64,000 bases of DNA from Caenorhabditis remanei (taxonomy: Eukaryota; Nematoda; Chromadorea; Rhabditida; Rhabditidae), in contig NC_071331.1 in the NCBI RefSeq assembly GCF_010183535.1, forward strand, positions 24,490,001 through 24,554,000. Direction: 5' to 3'. A program made the position numbers and the translations under genes. The notes under the pieces are model-generated. The model was not told the DNA's origin, searched no databases, and saw only the letters and a list, made by a program, of their open reading frames with translations. This document shows positions 43,201-56,222 of the stretch, piece by piece; within the stretch, counting starts at the first letter, position 1, and each line of letters begins with the position of its first letter.

Positions 43201-46200
43201 ATAGGAATAGCGTGATATGAATTCATTAGGACTCCTCATCTCCTCTTAATGCTTACGTAGGCAATGTCGTGTTTACCGGAAGGAAGAGAGATCTTCTTCT
43301 CACATGTATATTATATAATTTATTCATTTCCTGACTAATAATCGTGTCCCTCATAGAAAGATCTAGAAAACTTCCAGAATTTTTGATGACATTGACTGAA
43401 AATTGACTGAAAATTGACTGAAAATTGGCTGAAATTTGACTGAAAATATTAGAAAATGTCCAATTTTCAGCGCTCACTTCGATAGCCGTTACGGTGCAAG
43501 TGGAAGCAGCAACGATCGTCCAGCTGTTGATCCATTCGGGCGTCCGATGTATTCTGGTAAGTTAGAGAATGCTGAAAATTTTTGATTTTCAGATCGAAAA
43601 TCGTGATTTTCGGTGTGAAATCGGGTTTTTTTTGCTGAAAAATTGGGATTTTCAGTGGTTTCAGACTGAATTTTGGGGAAAAATAACGATTTTCGGCTGA
43701 AAATCTGTCATTTTCCAGATTTTTCGAGCTGAAATTCATTTAAAGCTGAATTTCTGATCTTTTGACTTGAATTCCTGCTGAACATTTCATTTAAAACATT
43801 CTTTCTCAACCCGGAAATGACGCACCACTTTCAGCATTTGAGCCATCAAAAATTGAGAAGTTTCTGCCGTTTTTGTTGGAAAAATCTGGAAAATTCTTGA
43901 TTTTTCGTCAAAAAATGCGATTTTTGCTGAAAAACTTGGATTTTCAGCATTTTTTCCTCCCTGAAATCACGATTTTTCTTGCTGAAAATGTTGAAATTGA
44001 GTCATCTCACTTTCATTGATAAGACTCACATCATTCTCTGGAATTATGCCCTACACAAACTTTTACACTTTTTCCCTCTCCGCCCCGCCAATTTCCAGTC
44101 ATTTCCAGACAATGCAATTAATCGTTTCTTTTGTTAGTTCCAGCCTTCTCGAACACATCATCATCGTCATTCCATCGAGATGATTCGTCGTCCCGCGGAT
44201 TCTCATCATCATCGTCGTCATTCGAGTGAGTTCTTCGTTGTTTTCAGATTATCCAGAAGAATGGAGGAGGAGGAGCAATGAAATTTTTAATTAAATTGTG
44301 CTCTCTGGAAGAGAGAGAGGAGAAGCCACCAGGAAATTGCATTCCTGGCGGCGAAAATGCGTGCTTTTTCAGTCTTTGGAGCTGAAAATGATGGTTTCGC
44401 CTCGTTTTTTCGCGGTTTTTGAGCTGAATTCACCCCCAAGCTCGAAATGACGAATTTCAGACTAATGTTTAGCGTTTTATGACATTTTTAAGCTGAAACT
44501 GCGCTGAAAATGATGGGTTCAAACTCATTTTCAGATTTTTTGAGCTGGAATCGTCGATTTTCAGCTCATTTTTTTGGCGTTTATGTCTTTGAAATCGTCG
44601 TAGAACTTGTTTGCTCAATGCTCAGTGACTCAAAACTGAAATTTTGAAAATTCTGAGTTTATAGCTATTTTGGAGTGAAAACTGCAATTTTCGAGCTCAA
44701 AAAATCAAACCTCACTCACCAAATCATTATTTTCCAATTAACACACACTGATCCATCCTTATTTTAAGCCGAGAGAATTCCTGGAAATGAGAGAAATACT
44801 TGCATTTGTCTCTTCTTGTTGTCTTCTTCCCCACCAATGAATGAGAAATTAATTAGGTTTTTAGCGCCGAAAGTCTCAAGTGGTCTTAGCGAATTTGTGA
44901 CCGCTTTTTTCTTCTTATTTCCCCTTTGAAAACACATTTTTTCGAGAAAAACTCATTTTTTACATTTTTTATTGAGAGAAAGATAGTTTGCTGAGTTTCA
45001 GACAAAAAATAAGGCTGAAAATGCGATTTTTTTCTTTGAAAGACACAAGAAAATAGTGTTTCAGACGGAAAATCGGGCTGAAAATGCAATTTTCACAATA
45101 TTGGATGCCCTTCTATTAGAGTAGTGAATTCTCACATCCTTGACCTTTTGCCTCTTGGAGAAAAGTGGAGATCCTCAACGATTCATGACGCAATTTATCT
45201 TTTTCTATCTCTCTCGTTCTCTCCGTGTTCCGCTAATCTCTCTTGCGACCTCCTCAATGGTAACAAATCATTTCTTCTCAAAAGACACGTAGACAGGATA
45301 GAAGAGATGATTGATTTTGTATATATAGGTGACGTCTGTACACCGTCCTAAGGTGACGACGAAATAGGCATTGAGAGATCAAGAGGTGATTAGATGGGTT
45401 TTGAGTAGAAATTAGCTGTCATTTTGATAGGAAAAACTGTATTTTGTAGTCTGGAGAGTATTTTGAGTCGTTTTTTTTTCTCTTTTTCTAGCTATCATTG
45501 GCCTTTAGGCTATGAATCTAGTCTGGAATTCCAGAATTCCAGCCAAGATACTCTATTCACTATTTCCTTGAAATCATAAGCACGGTTTTCTCTGAAATTT
45601 TCAGTTCTCCAGCTATAATTATACCTAGACTGAGCTCTCTGGACGATTTCATTGAAAAAAGATGTCCTAAGCTCCTAGCTCCGCCCATTTTCTCCCAGGG
45701 CTCTAGCTCCGCCCCTTTCTTTCTGGAGCCCTACTCGTTATCATCTCCAACTGGTCCGTCTCTTCCTCAGACTCCGCCCATTTTGAGGGGTCTCCTTCCT
45801 AGTCATTCATTCCTTACATCTAGATAGCGTGTGTGTGTGTCCTTTGTAGTTTTTATGATGATAGTAGTATCGCCGGGAGACACAAAACGAACACACACGA
45901 ATTGGTCACTTTTGTGTCCTAACGATCTTCTCTCTTTGCTATAAGAATGATGACTATAAACCACACTTTGTTCTCTATGTTGTTTCTATATGACTGATGT
46001 CACCTACTACACAGGTTGTGTCTTGTTTGAGTGTGTTTTTTCTCTAATTCGATGTACCCCCTTGTGATTTTTTTCGCTTTTAACATGATGGTAGAAACGT
46101 GGTCGATTTTGAATGAGGAACTTGCATTTTCCCATTTAGAAGTGTTGAAAAATCGACTTAATTGTGATTTTTTGAGTTAAAACTCTTATTTTGTTTAGAA

Positions 46201-46902
46201 CTCCTTAGAATCCCTGTTTCACTTTGTTAAACGCTGAAAATCTCATTCAAAACTGCGATTTTCCATGAGTTTAACTGAAAATCCCGAAACGATAGCTTTT
46301 CAGCGCTGAAATTCCCTTGATAATCTGAAAAGTTTGTCTAGAATGGGGTGCTTTGAGCCAAAGCATAGGTTTTTTGAGTGGAAAACTACTGAATTTGGAC
46401 GTATTTTCAAGGTTTAGAGGTATTTAGAGAGGTTTTAGACCGAAAAATATCGAATTTTGAAAAAAAATCTGAACTTTTAATCAATGTTTTTCGATGTTTT
46501 TAATACAAAAACCCCTCTAAATACCTCAAAAACCATGAAATTAGTCCGATTTCAGTAGTTTTCCGCTCAAAAATTGAGGTTTCGGCTCTTGAAATCGCTA
46601 TTTTCAACCCAAAAACTACCTATTTTCCATAAAAATCCTTTAAAAAAACAAAAAAGTTTACGTAGGTTTAACCAAAATTCAATGTTTTTCTATCTAAAAA
46701 CCCTGAAAATTGTCCAATTTCAGTAGTTTTCCACTCAAAAATTGAGGTTTTTTAGCTGAAAACTACATCTTTCCCATTGAAAGTACTCCTTTCTCCTCCT
46801 CCTCCAACTTCTCTCACTGGAAAAACTGGATTCGTCTTCCCTCTTTTCTTTTCAAAACGTTCATTTTTTCCATCTTTTTGCAGCAATCGTCGTCGCTACT
46901 AG
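37231..46902 (+). CDS. acidic, RRM-like, RGG-rich nuclear-type protein (gene H)
   Basis: Exons 37231-37332, 37377-37438, 37538-37658, 38187-38228, 38398-38719, 39826-39963, 40215-40677, 40891-41072, 41920-42372, 42827-42926, 43471-43556, 44138-44225 and probably 46884-46902; all phases agree, about 725 residues. Order: Glu-rich start, a helical region (ILSHIS/MLKMGHN type), a long Glu/Asp block (EEEENDD onward), a folded middle, then an RRM-like unit with MELVIKILP as strand 1, TLDDACQWF as helix, and KPCAIVRF resembling RNP1. The C-terminal third is RGG/SR-rich (TPRGG, GGGRGGR, SSSS). Such make-up suggests an RNA-binding nuclear protein; I do not recognise the family. Acceptor TTTCCAG ends 19 bases before the ATG. 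The end is uncertain: reading through 44225 gives TGA at 44227, whereas splicing to 46884 gives DNRRRY and a TAG. Confidence 0.75.
44230..46883 (+). other. last long intron of gene H, or intergenic
   Basis: About 2.65 kb without a supported exon, made mostly of GCTGAAAAT/CTGAAATTTTC words. Near 45650-45790 there are several CTCCGCCC(A/C)TTTT copies of a kind common in Caenorhabditis introns. Confidence 0.5.
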
Positions 46903-47452
46903 ACGTCGTTTCGTCGTCTTCCAACGACTACATTCAACACATTCAAGAAGAGATCAGTATGACAATGAAGCAATTTTAATCTGAAATTCCAATTTATATT
47001 TAATCCCCTGATCTCTTTATTTATATATCTTTTCTTGGTTTTTAGATGGAAAATTTGAGATTTTTGAGCGTTTTTTGGGTGAAAAATGTCAAATTTTGCC
47101 CCAAAATCTCATTTTCCCCATCTAAAACCCTTTTTTTCTGTTATTTTACTCTTTTTTAACTTATTTCATTCCCTTCTCTCTCTCTCTCACTATCCAATTC
47201 CTTGAAACAGCTGAAATTCTTGATTTCCAGAGAATTTTTTCAGATTTTCAGCTCTATTTTAACCGAAAATCCCTTTAAAAGTGTCAATGAATGTCTCTAA
47301 TTGTCTTTAATTCCCCCCTTTTTTCTTATTTTTGCAGTTTTTTTCAACTGTATCATATCGTTTTCTTATTTTTTCTCCTCATTTTACCTCTATTTCTCTC
47401 TGAAATCACCTCATTTTCAGAACCTTCATTGGTCTCTTTTGGTTAACACAAA

Positions 47453-50400
47453 ATGGGTCACATTTCCGGAAAACAATGCCCGATGGTGTTGTTTATTCGG
47501 CTTCTGTTACAGGTTGGTTTTTGGATTTTTCAGATGAAAAATCTCAATTTTTAAGACAAAATTGTCATTTTTGAAGGTAAAAAATGTGTATTTTATAGCC
47601 TTTTCCCTTGAAAAGTTGCAGCTTTCAACTCAAAAACTGTTTTTTGGAGCAAAATTGCCCTCTTTGAGGCTAAAAGTGTGAAATTTTTGGGTAAATATGC
47701 ACATTTTCGGCTCAAAAACTCATTTTTTGAAGCTTCAAATGTATTTTGTGGCTTTTTGGCTTTTTCCCTTGAAAATTGCAATTTTCTGATTCAAAAACTT
47801 TCTTTTTTGATTTTTCATTGGAAAAGTCGTTTTCCAGCGTTTCCAGCTAGTTTTCAGCTTAAAAATCACTCCAAAACTGCTAGGAAACTCGTTTTCAGCT
47901 TGGAAGGAGTTAAAATCCACTTTCAATCTCAAAAACTGCTTGAAAATCCTATTTTTATCTTGAAAATAGGATTTTCAAGTAGTTTTTATGATTAAAAACG
48001 GATTTCGGAGTGATTTTCGAGTGAAAAAAATCTATTTATAGCTGAAAATCCACTCAAAACCCCGCCCATTTTTCCAGCTCTCCTCATCAGTTTCTGCTGA
48101 ATTGAGTCGTTCAATGTCAGTCAGTTATTCGACTCCATTAGTTCGTGATTTGGAAGAATCTGGAAGTGCTCAAGTGAATGTAACTCTGCAATTCCCGAGA
48201 GACGACTTCGAGACGGACAATATTGAGAAATATTTGTTCAATGTCGAGTGAGTACTGGAATTTCAGAGGAAATGGGTGAAAAATCGGTAAAAATGGGGGT
48301 TTTTTCTTGAAAATGGTCTCAAAAACCCAATTTTTTCGCAAAAAGTGATCCAAAAACTCAATTTTTGTAATTTTCCATCCAAAAAGGCAAAATTTCTCGC
48401 GAAAAATTGTCTTAAAACTCATTTTTAGGGCCATTTTCACTATTTTTATCAGCAAAAACACCCATTTTCGGCCAAACCCCGTCCAAAAAGCTCAATTTTA
48501 TGTCATTTTTAACCCAAAAATCGCAATTTTTCGACAAAAAATCTCTTTAAAAAACCCATTTTTATGCCATTTTGCAGTTCATTCCACCCGGAAATCGCGA
48601 CGGCCACCGATTACACGTCGAAACTGAAACGAGAGCAATTCCAACTATCGGCGAATAATCAATTCTACGAGACGGAGACAATAATCACAGTGAACGGGAA
48701 TTTGTTGGGGAAAACTGCGATGAAAATGAGATTAGTATCGATTGATGAGAAGACATGGAACGGCAAGAGATGGAATGAGACAAGTGACATTCAGATGGAT
48801 CCACGACTGAAATCAGAAGAGATGGACTCAGTGCTCGACGTCTGGGTTGTCAGATCGAAATCATCGAGACGTTGGACATTCATTTTTGTGGTTTCCGTTG
48901 TGATTCTCATCTCGATTTGTAATGTGATGATGGGTTGTGAGGTAATTACTCTGAAAATTTGAAAGAAAATCTGAATTTTTAACCTTAAAATCGTGGATAT
49001 CGGCTCAGAATTGACTGAAATTGAGGTTTTCAGCTGAAAATTGATGCATTTTCAGACGCAAAAACCTATCTGAATAAGCTCCGCCCCTTTTCAGAGCACC
49101 AATTTCAAGTTTCGTCGTCGTCAAAATCAGAGAAATTCAGTGGAAAATTGGCATTTTCTATGAAATTTGACCCAAAACTTTTTTTTTTCGGTGCCTATAT
49201 CTCATTTTCGAAAATTTGTCTAAAATTGGACCAAAAAACGAGATTTTCCTTGAAAAACGCTGAAATTCTCTCCCACTATACTTAACTCTCTCTCTCTCAA
49301 TTTTCAGCTCGTCATAGACTGAGAATCTGAGAAAATTGACCTGAAAATCGTTAAAATCGACTCAAAATTGATTAAAATTGAGATTTATAGCTGAAAATTG
49401 ATGCATTTTCAGACAAAGTTCTTGATTTTCAGCTCCCAAACCCAAAAAACTGCGATTTTCTAAAACATGCTGAAATTCTCTCCCACTATACCTAACTCCT
49501 AGCTTCCTACTTCGCGAAATGACGATTTCAGTCACTATACCTAGCTGTTGAAGCGCGATTTTTTGAAACCCGCTAAAATTCCGAAATTCTCTCCCTCTAT
49601 ACCTAACTCTCAGCACAATTTTCACCTCGATATCGACTGAGGATCTGAGAAAATTGACCTGAAAATCGTTAAAATCGACTCAAAATTGATTAAAGTTGAG
49701 ATTTCTAGCTGAAAATTGATGCATTTCCTGAAGTTTCAGCTTCCTTCAGTCACTATACCTAACTCTATTCCCAATTTTCAGCTCGACATTGACTCTGTCA
49801 TCGCGACACTCAAAAAACCAGTTGCCCCAGCTATCGGTCTCTTCGCTCAATTCATAATAATGCCTTTGCTCTCGTATCTCATCGCTTATGCCATCTTCAT
49901 GCCACGTGGATTATACTCAATGGCTCTCGGACTCTTCGTCACTGGATGCTCTCCAGGAGGCGGAGCTTCCAACTTCTGGACACTTCTCCTCGATGGAAAT
50001 CTCAATTTGTCAGTGACAATGACATTCATCTCAACGATTTGCTCGTTGGTTATGATGCCAGCGTGGTTGTACTTCTTGGGACACCCGTTCCTTCAGGGTT
50101 TCAATTCGAATGCTGTTATTAAGGTATAGGAATTGCTGAAAAATTGCTGAAAATCGATTGAAAATGAGAGATTTTCGGCTGAAAATCATTATTTTTGGCT
50201 TAAAATCGGTTATTTTTCGTCGAATTTCCGCTAGATAGATCAAAAATTTCAAATTTTGAGTCAGTTTTATGGTCGAAAAATGAATTAAGATCAGCATTTT
50301 TTGACTAAAAATGGGCGAAAATGGCTGAAAATTGATTGAAATGAGGAATTTTCTTATTAAAATTGGTGAAAATCATCATTTTTGGCTTAAAATCGGTTTT

Positions 50401-52310
50401 TTATATTAAAATACTATTTTTTTCGTCGAATTTTCTTCGTTTTACATGGAAAATTCGAAATTTTGAATCAATTTTATGATTTTCATCGTCGAAAATCGGG
50501 TTGAAATCAGCGTTTTCTGACTTAAAATCGATCATTTTTCCACATAAAATGGTCATTTTTAGTGTTATTCGTTGAATTTTGGATGGAAATCTGCATTTTT
50601 TGACTAAAAATCAGTGAAAATCGGAAATTGGTCGCATAAAATGACAATTTTTGATGTTTTTCATTAAATTTTCTTTATTTTACATCGAAATTGTCTAATC
50701 ATGAGTCAGTTTTATGAATTCCAACTTCGAAAAGTCGATATTTTTCGTCGAATTTTCTTCAATCTGGTCAAAAATTACAATTTCTGAGTCAGTTCCGACT
50801 TAAAATCGGTGAAAAAGGGAAGAAAATCTACTTTTTTGGCTAAAAATGACCCAAAAGAACCATATTTCGATATTATTTCCCGATTTTAGTTCAAAAATTT
50901 CAAATTCTTCATCTCATTTTTCAGGTGCCATACGGAAAGATCGCAAGTCAACTCGTCACCCTCATCATCCCACTTCTCATCGGAATTGCCATCAAAAAGT
51001 GGAAACCCGAGTGGGCAGCGAGAGCACGTCTTCTGATGCGTCCATTCGTCATCTTCGTCATGATTTTCGTCGTCGCATTCGGCTCGATCACGAATCTCTA
51101 CATGTTCCGAATGCTCACCGGACCCGCTTTGATCGGTGGTCTGGCACTTCCGTGGTGTGGATTCATGTTCGGTTGTTTCACGGCACTCCTCACAAAACGG
51201 AAGCCAGAAGACGTGACGGCGATCGCTGTGGAGACGGGAATTCAGAATACGGGAATTGCGATTTTGCTTCTGAAGGCGTCGTTCGATCAGCCGGATGCAG
51301 ATATTGGGGCGTTGATACCGGTGATTGTCGCCGCGTTTACACCGGGACCGCTTTTGTTGGGTGCCGCCGTGCATTTGACATTCAAAGCGTTGAGGAATAG
51401 AAGGCAGAAGGTAGAATATGCTCTGAAAATCTAGAAAATTTCATGTTTAGAGCGTTAAAAATGTAGTTTTTGGCTGAAAAGGTGGATTTTTAGACTGGTT
51501 TCCAGTCAAAAATGGACCAAAATTCCAGAGAAAACCTGAAAATTGCATATTTAGAGCGATTTTTGGCTGAAAAATCAAATTTTAGATTGAAATTCCGGAA
51601 TTCTAGCTCCAAAAACTGAAATTTTCGGCTTGAAATTCGCGTTTTTACCAATTAAAGACATCTGGACATCCGGACAAATCGAAACACTTACTGCTAGCTT
51701 TCTCGACGAGAAATTCCCCCGATTTTCAGAAAATCTTCAAAAACCGGATTCCAGAAAGTTTTCAGCTCGAAAATTGCAGACTTTTCACTACAGTTTATTC
51801 AAATTTTCAGACAAATTCGAATTTTCTAGCTGAAAATCTTAATTTTCAGCCAAAAAACTTATATTTTCAGCTCAAAAACCCGATTTTCAGTCCGTATTGA
51901 ATTTTCGAGCTCAAAATCTTTCATTTTAAGTTTTAGACCGGTTTTCCACTAAAGAAATGCTCTGAAATTTCAGATTTTTAGGGGAAAACATGAAAATTTC
52001 CCGAGTTTCAGCTCCAAAAGTTCCAGAAATACCACCCAGTTTAGATTTTTCAGCTGAAAATCTTGAATTTTCAGCCCAAACCCCGATTTTCAAACGTTTC
52101 CCAACGAATTTCGCATATTTTCAGTCCACATCCGACTCTGATTCGATCGAAAAGCAATCAGTCGAGCTGATCGACGCCTCGAAGCTCTCGGAATCCCAGA
52201 AGTTGAATATCGCCTCGAATTCGACGACAATTCTTCCGAATGATCAATACGAGAGTCTTCTGGATCGAACACCCGAACTCCCGGCGGCAGCTGTCATCGT
52301 TCAACAATAA
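47453..52310 (+). CDS. SLC10-type sodium/bile acid symporter family transporter
   Basis: Six exons: 47453-47512, 48078-48247, 48578-48941, 49782-50123, 50925-51410 and 52125-52310, giving 535 residues. Exon 1 and the start of exon 2 encode a signal peptide (MVLFIRLLLQLSSSVSA). About 165 residues of extracellular domain follow, then a first span (FIFVVSVVILISICNVMMG) leading into the SLC10 core. Signature segments: LKKPVAPAIG and QFIIMPLLSY, GCSPGGGASN (family GCSPGGN-SN) and ETGIQNTGIAILLL (the conserved E-T-G-x-Q-N sodium-site segment). The hydrophilic tail ends IVQQ. A signal peptide plus N-terminal ectodomain recalls the SLC10A3/A5 branch; the substrate cannot be predicted. The acceptor ending at 47420 precedes the ATG. 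Introns are full of short GCTGAAAAT-type repeats. Confidence 0.92.
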
Positions 52311-53767
52311 TTTCAGCGTTTTTATTGAGATTTTCAGCCAAATTTTAGTTTTTTGTTCCCTTTTAGATATTTCTAGTCTCTCTCTTCTCTCGGTCATATA
52401 ATAGGTGTGTGATTTGTGCTTTAATCTCCCCCATCGGCTGGTCCCAATCATAATCTGTGAAAAAGTGGGCGGAGCCTGTGTCTGAAAGAATCGGAAAATT
52501 TGAATCTCTATTTTAGGCTAAAATTTGAGATTTTTGAATGATTTTTACCCAAAAACTCAAAATTTTCAGATTTTCAGCTCTCTAAGCCCCGCCCCTTTCC
52601 AATTCTAGTTGACTACTTTTCCCCTCTCCATTCATTGCGTATCCCGATTGATATACCACCCATCCCCGTTTCAATATTGTTTAGTACAGGTTCCATCCCC
52701 TACTCATAGCCGTTTCTCGAGGTTTTTGGGCTGAAAATCACGAAAAGATGATTGATTTCGACTGAAATTGAGCATTTTCAACAAAATTTAGGTGAAAAAA
52801 TTAGTAATTTTGGCTTATTTTGATGATTCAGCTCGATTTTTGCACTCCTGATAAATTTTTGTGGCTGAAATTGCTCAAAATCGATTAAAACATTCAATTT
52901 TAACCAAATATCTGATTTTGAGCAGTTTTTGATCAATTCCAGCCAAATTTATGTTAAAATTTCGCATTTTCAGCCCATTTCCACCCCTCAGCTCGATTTT
53001 CGGCTGAAATCGATCCAATTTTCGCATTTTCAGCCCATTTCCCCCCTCTCATTCATTGTTATTTCAGCATCCCATTGATCTCTCTCTCTCTTTTTGTCAT
53101 TTATAATAAAAAGAGCTCTGATTTTATGTCAATCCACTCTTTTTTTTCCAAATTTTTATTTCAATTCTCTATTATTGTTGTCGTGTGTCCACTGGTTGTT
53201 CCAGGTTGCATCTTTTTGTTGTCTTTTTTTTGGTTTTGTCTGTGTTTTATTATTTTGGTGAGTTTCTTTTTTTTGCTGAAAATCGGTGAAAAATTGTCGA
53301 TTTTTCAGTGAAAATCGGCCTAATTTAGCTGAAATCGGCTGAAATTCTGGAAATTTTGAGTTTTTGACTGAAATATGTCTCAAGTTTAGCTGAAAATTAG
53401 CTGAAAATCGGCTAAAAATGACTGAAAATTCTTTTAAAGTGGAAAAATGCCTTAAAACAGCTGAAAATCGATCAGAAACTCGACTGGAACATTCGAAATT
53501 GTGGTTTTTAGACAATTTCTGACTAGAAATAGCTGAAAACAGTCCTTTTTCCCAGAAAAATTGACTGAAAACCGGGAAAATTCATTTTTTAAAGTCTCAT
53601 GACCTAGAACTTTCTCTTCCACGGCCTCCTGATAAGAATGGGTGGAGCTTACCATTCTGGAAATCTTTGGGATTTCAAAATTGGAGAAAATGCGGTCTAA
53701 AAGCTGAAATCCAGGAGAATCGGCATCTCTGAAAGTCCTAGATTCCCAGCTGAAAGGATCTGTCTTC
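52311..53767. other. 3' flank of the transporter and intergenic sequence
   Basis: No exon seen. An AATAAA lies near 53105. Most of the text is AATCGGCTGAAATT-like low-complexity sequence. Confidence 0.5.
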
Positions 53768-53859
53768 AGAATCCTTGACGTCGGAACCAGAATCCTTGAC
53801 GTCGGATCCAGAATCCCTGACGTCGGATCCAGAATCCTTGACATCGGATTCAGAATCCC
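53768..53859. repeat. 21-base tandem repeat, four copies
   Basis: Unit AGAATCCTTGACGTCGGATC(C), with single-base changes between copies, four full units plus a partial. Because 21 is a multiple of three, the minus frame reads a repeating RILDPTS peptide; this is not evidence of coding. Confidence 0.85.
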
Positions 53860-55221
53860 ACGAACACTTTTTTCTCTTCGAGACTACGGTATCCATGGAG
53901 AATTGGAGAATCTCTCCACTCCATAGACTCCGCCCACTTTATTAGCTCTCTCTTTTTGAAATGTAGAAGAGCCGGCTGCTGCTGCTGCTCATTTCATTCT
54001 GAGCCCCCAGAGCCGCTTGATTTATGGGCTTCTCGTTGTTTTTTGTGTGGTGCCTCTATCTCGTCGGAGGACAAAAAGTACAGCTAATCAATCAAATATC
54101 AGTAGATTTTGTGTTGTGTAATAAGGAGATCTGAGAGCTCCAGAGGATCTGAAGTGTGGGCAAATGGCTCCTTCGGCTCTAGGCTCCAGAGACGGATTCC
54201 AGAAGTCTAGGAGTCTAGATACCTTGAGGAGCGGTTTCTACCGGATCTGAGAGATTCTATGCCTTAGCGGACGGTTCCTGAGAATCCGGAGAGCTCCTTG
54301 GGCTCCTGAGACGGATGTTTCTATAAGGCAGAAGATTCTGTGAGTCTAGGAGATCTCTAACGGATTCTAGGAGCCTAGGAACATAAAGAGCTCTTTTAGA
54401 TTCTATGGGGGTCTGAAGAGCTCTACCGGATTCTAGGATCCTTTAGAATTCTACTGGATTCTAGGGGTCTAGAGACCTGGATTTTGAAAGCCTTAAGAGG
54501 ATTCTGAGAGCCTATAAGACGTCTAGGAACTCTATTGGATTCTGAACGAATAGATTCAAGGTGAACATTGATTCCGGCTGATCGGACGGCTTCTAGAATT
54601 GTATAGGTAGTCATTAGTTCTCAGATTTGTTATAACGAATCTGAGAACTTTCAAAGATCTATGACTATAAGGAATCCGGAACGCTTTTGGAGCTCAGGAG
54701 CCTTATCAGTGAATCAGAATGGTTAGGAGACTACATGATTAGTGCTCCTGCGCTCGGACGGTCGCAGGCCAGAATACGTCAGAATCTGAAATGGTTTCGA
54801 GATGATCCACGAACTCCAAGGTTTCGGAGGTCTTCAGGTGGTTCAAGTATCTCGGATAGCGGTTTTATTGAATCCGGTGAATCTCAATGCTTCCTGAGAA
54901 CATTATGAAACTAACAGACTTCTGAAGCTCAAAATTCCCAGAATCGTGGTCTTGAGCAGAATCTGAATCCTCTCCCCGCTCTTCTCCCCACTAATTATCC
55001 CCATATGAGCCGCCTTCTCGCCACCACCTGTCCTCTGCAAGTCACACCCGGCTGGCAATAGAAAGATGACCCGTTTTTGGCGGTCTCGTGACCATTTGAT
55101 CCTATTTCTCTCCTTGAAGCAGCATGACGTCTTCTTCTTCTTCTTCACTTCTGAAGTGGGTCACATGAGATAACCATGACTACCGTCAGTCAGGCTCTCA
55201 GAAGGCTCTCAGAAGAGATGA
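53860..55221. other. intergenic, GATTCTAG-rich
   Basis: From about 54100 to 54700 the sequence is a degenerate succession of GGATTCTAG, GAGCTC and CTCTAAGG words. A GCTGCTGCTGCTGCTC run lies near 53972. No coding exon. Confidence 0.5.
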
Positions 55222-55272
55222 AACAAGTTGAGAAGTGAAAAGAGCGTGTGACTTTTCACTTCTCAACTTGTT
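55222..55272. other. perfect 21-bp hairpin
   Basis: Arm 55222-55242 (AACAAGTTGAGAAGTGAAAA plus G) pairs perfectly with 55252-55272 across a nine-base loop. It is alone, in otherwise unstructured sequence. It could be a small inverted repeat, a terminator-like structure or a small-RNA precursor; the perfect pairing and tight loop are less typical of a microRNA. Confidence 0.7.
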
Positions 55273-56122
55273 GTGCGAAATGATGATAATTATGGAGCGG
55301 GGGTGACGCCTGGTACGTTAGGAGGGGAGACGTTGATTAGGGGGAGCGAGTGTGGGAAATTGGAGAGGTGAAGAGAAATTTGAAGACGTCGAGAGGGGAG
55401 GGGAGAGACCTCGGGAAAGAATCCGAGCTAAAAGGAGGAGGCGTGACTTCTTTTTGTTGAGTATACTGTATCTAGTGGCTCTAGACGACAGTTGCTTAGT
55501 TAGCAATTGATCTGAACTGATTTGCGTGTTGATTGGCCAATTAGCGGCAGTCTGAGCGCTTGACGGGTTTTATTGCATTTAAAATAGTTATGGCTCTACT
55601 GGAATGCTCAAGAACTCTCTCTTCTGCTATTCAGAGGCATCTAAAACCGTTTCAGACTTGCTTTATAGGGTCTTGACCGGTTCAGAAAGTAGGATCGATC
55701 TAAAACTGTCTAGAATCGACCAGACCTACTTGAAACTGGTGATACTCATCTAGACATGATCAGAGCGGTTTAAATCTGTTTCGAGGTAATTAGAGTGTTA
55801 ATTAGTCGTTCAGACCAATCAAGCTAAGATCGGCTCACTCAGAGCGTTACCAAACTGAGTTTAGACGGGTTTTGAAGCATCAGGAGTCGTTCTAGAGGCT
55901 TCTCTGTTATCTAGAACGGTCTAGACTGGCTCACGGCCAGATCGATCTGAGCTAGTTCACACTTTTGTTGAAACGGTCTAAAGAATGTACAAAATTGGTT
56001 CAAAACCGTGCGAATGCTCATCTGGAGCCATTTTGAACCAATTGGAGGCTTTCAGAACGGTCAAAATTAGTCTAAAACTAAAGTTGGCATGCTATCTAGA
56101 ACGGTTTAGCTCAGTCCAGGAC
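55273..56122. other. intergenic, no gene seen
   Basis: Purine-rich around 55320-55440, then sequence with repeated CTAGA(A/C)CGGT and GGTTCAGA words. No exon. Confidence 0.5.
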
Positions 56123-56222
56123 TCTGAAACTGTCCGGACCCTTCTGAAACTGTCCAGACCCTTTTGAAACGGTCCGGACCCTTCTAAGTCTGTCCTGATC
56201 CTTTTGAGACTGTCCGGACCCT
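56123..56222. repeat. 20-base tandem repeat, five copies
   Basis: Unit TCTGAAACTGTCCGGACCCT, five consecutive diverging copies. Confidence 0.85.

Noticed and set aside
50846..51400. Open frames of 184 (plus) and 162 (minus) residues overlapping the transporter
   Set aside because: Shadow frames of SLC10 exon 5 (50925-51410), which reads as conserved membrane protein in its own frame.
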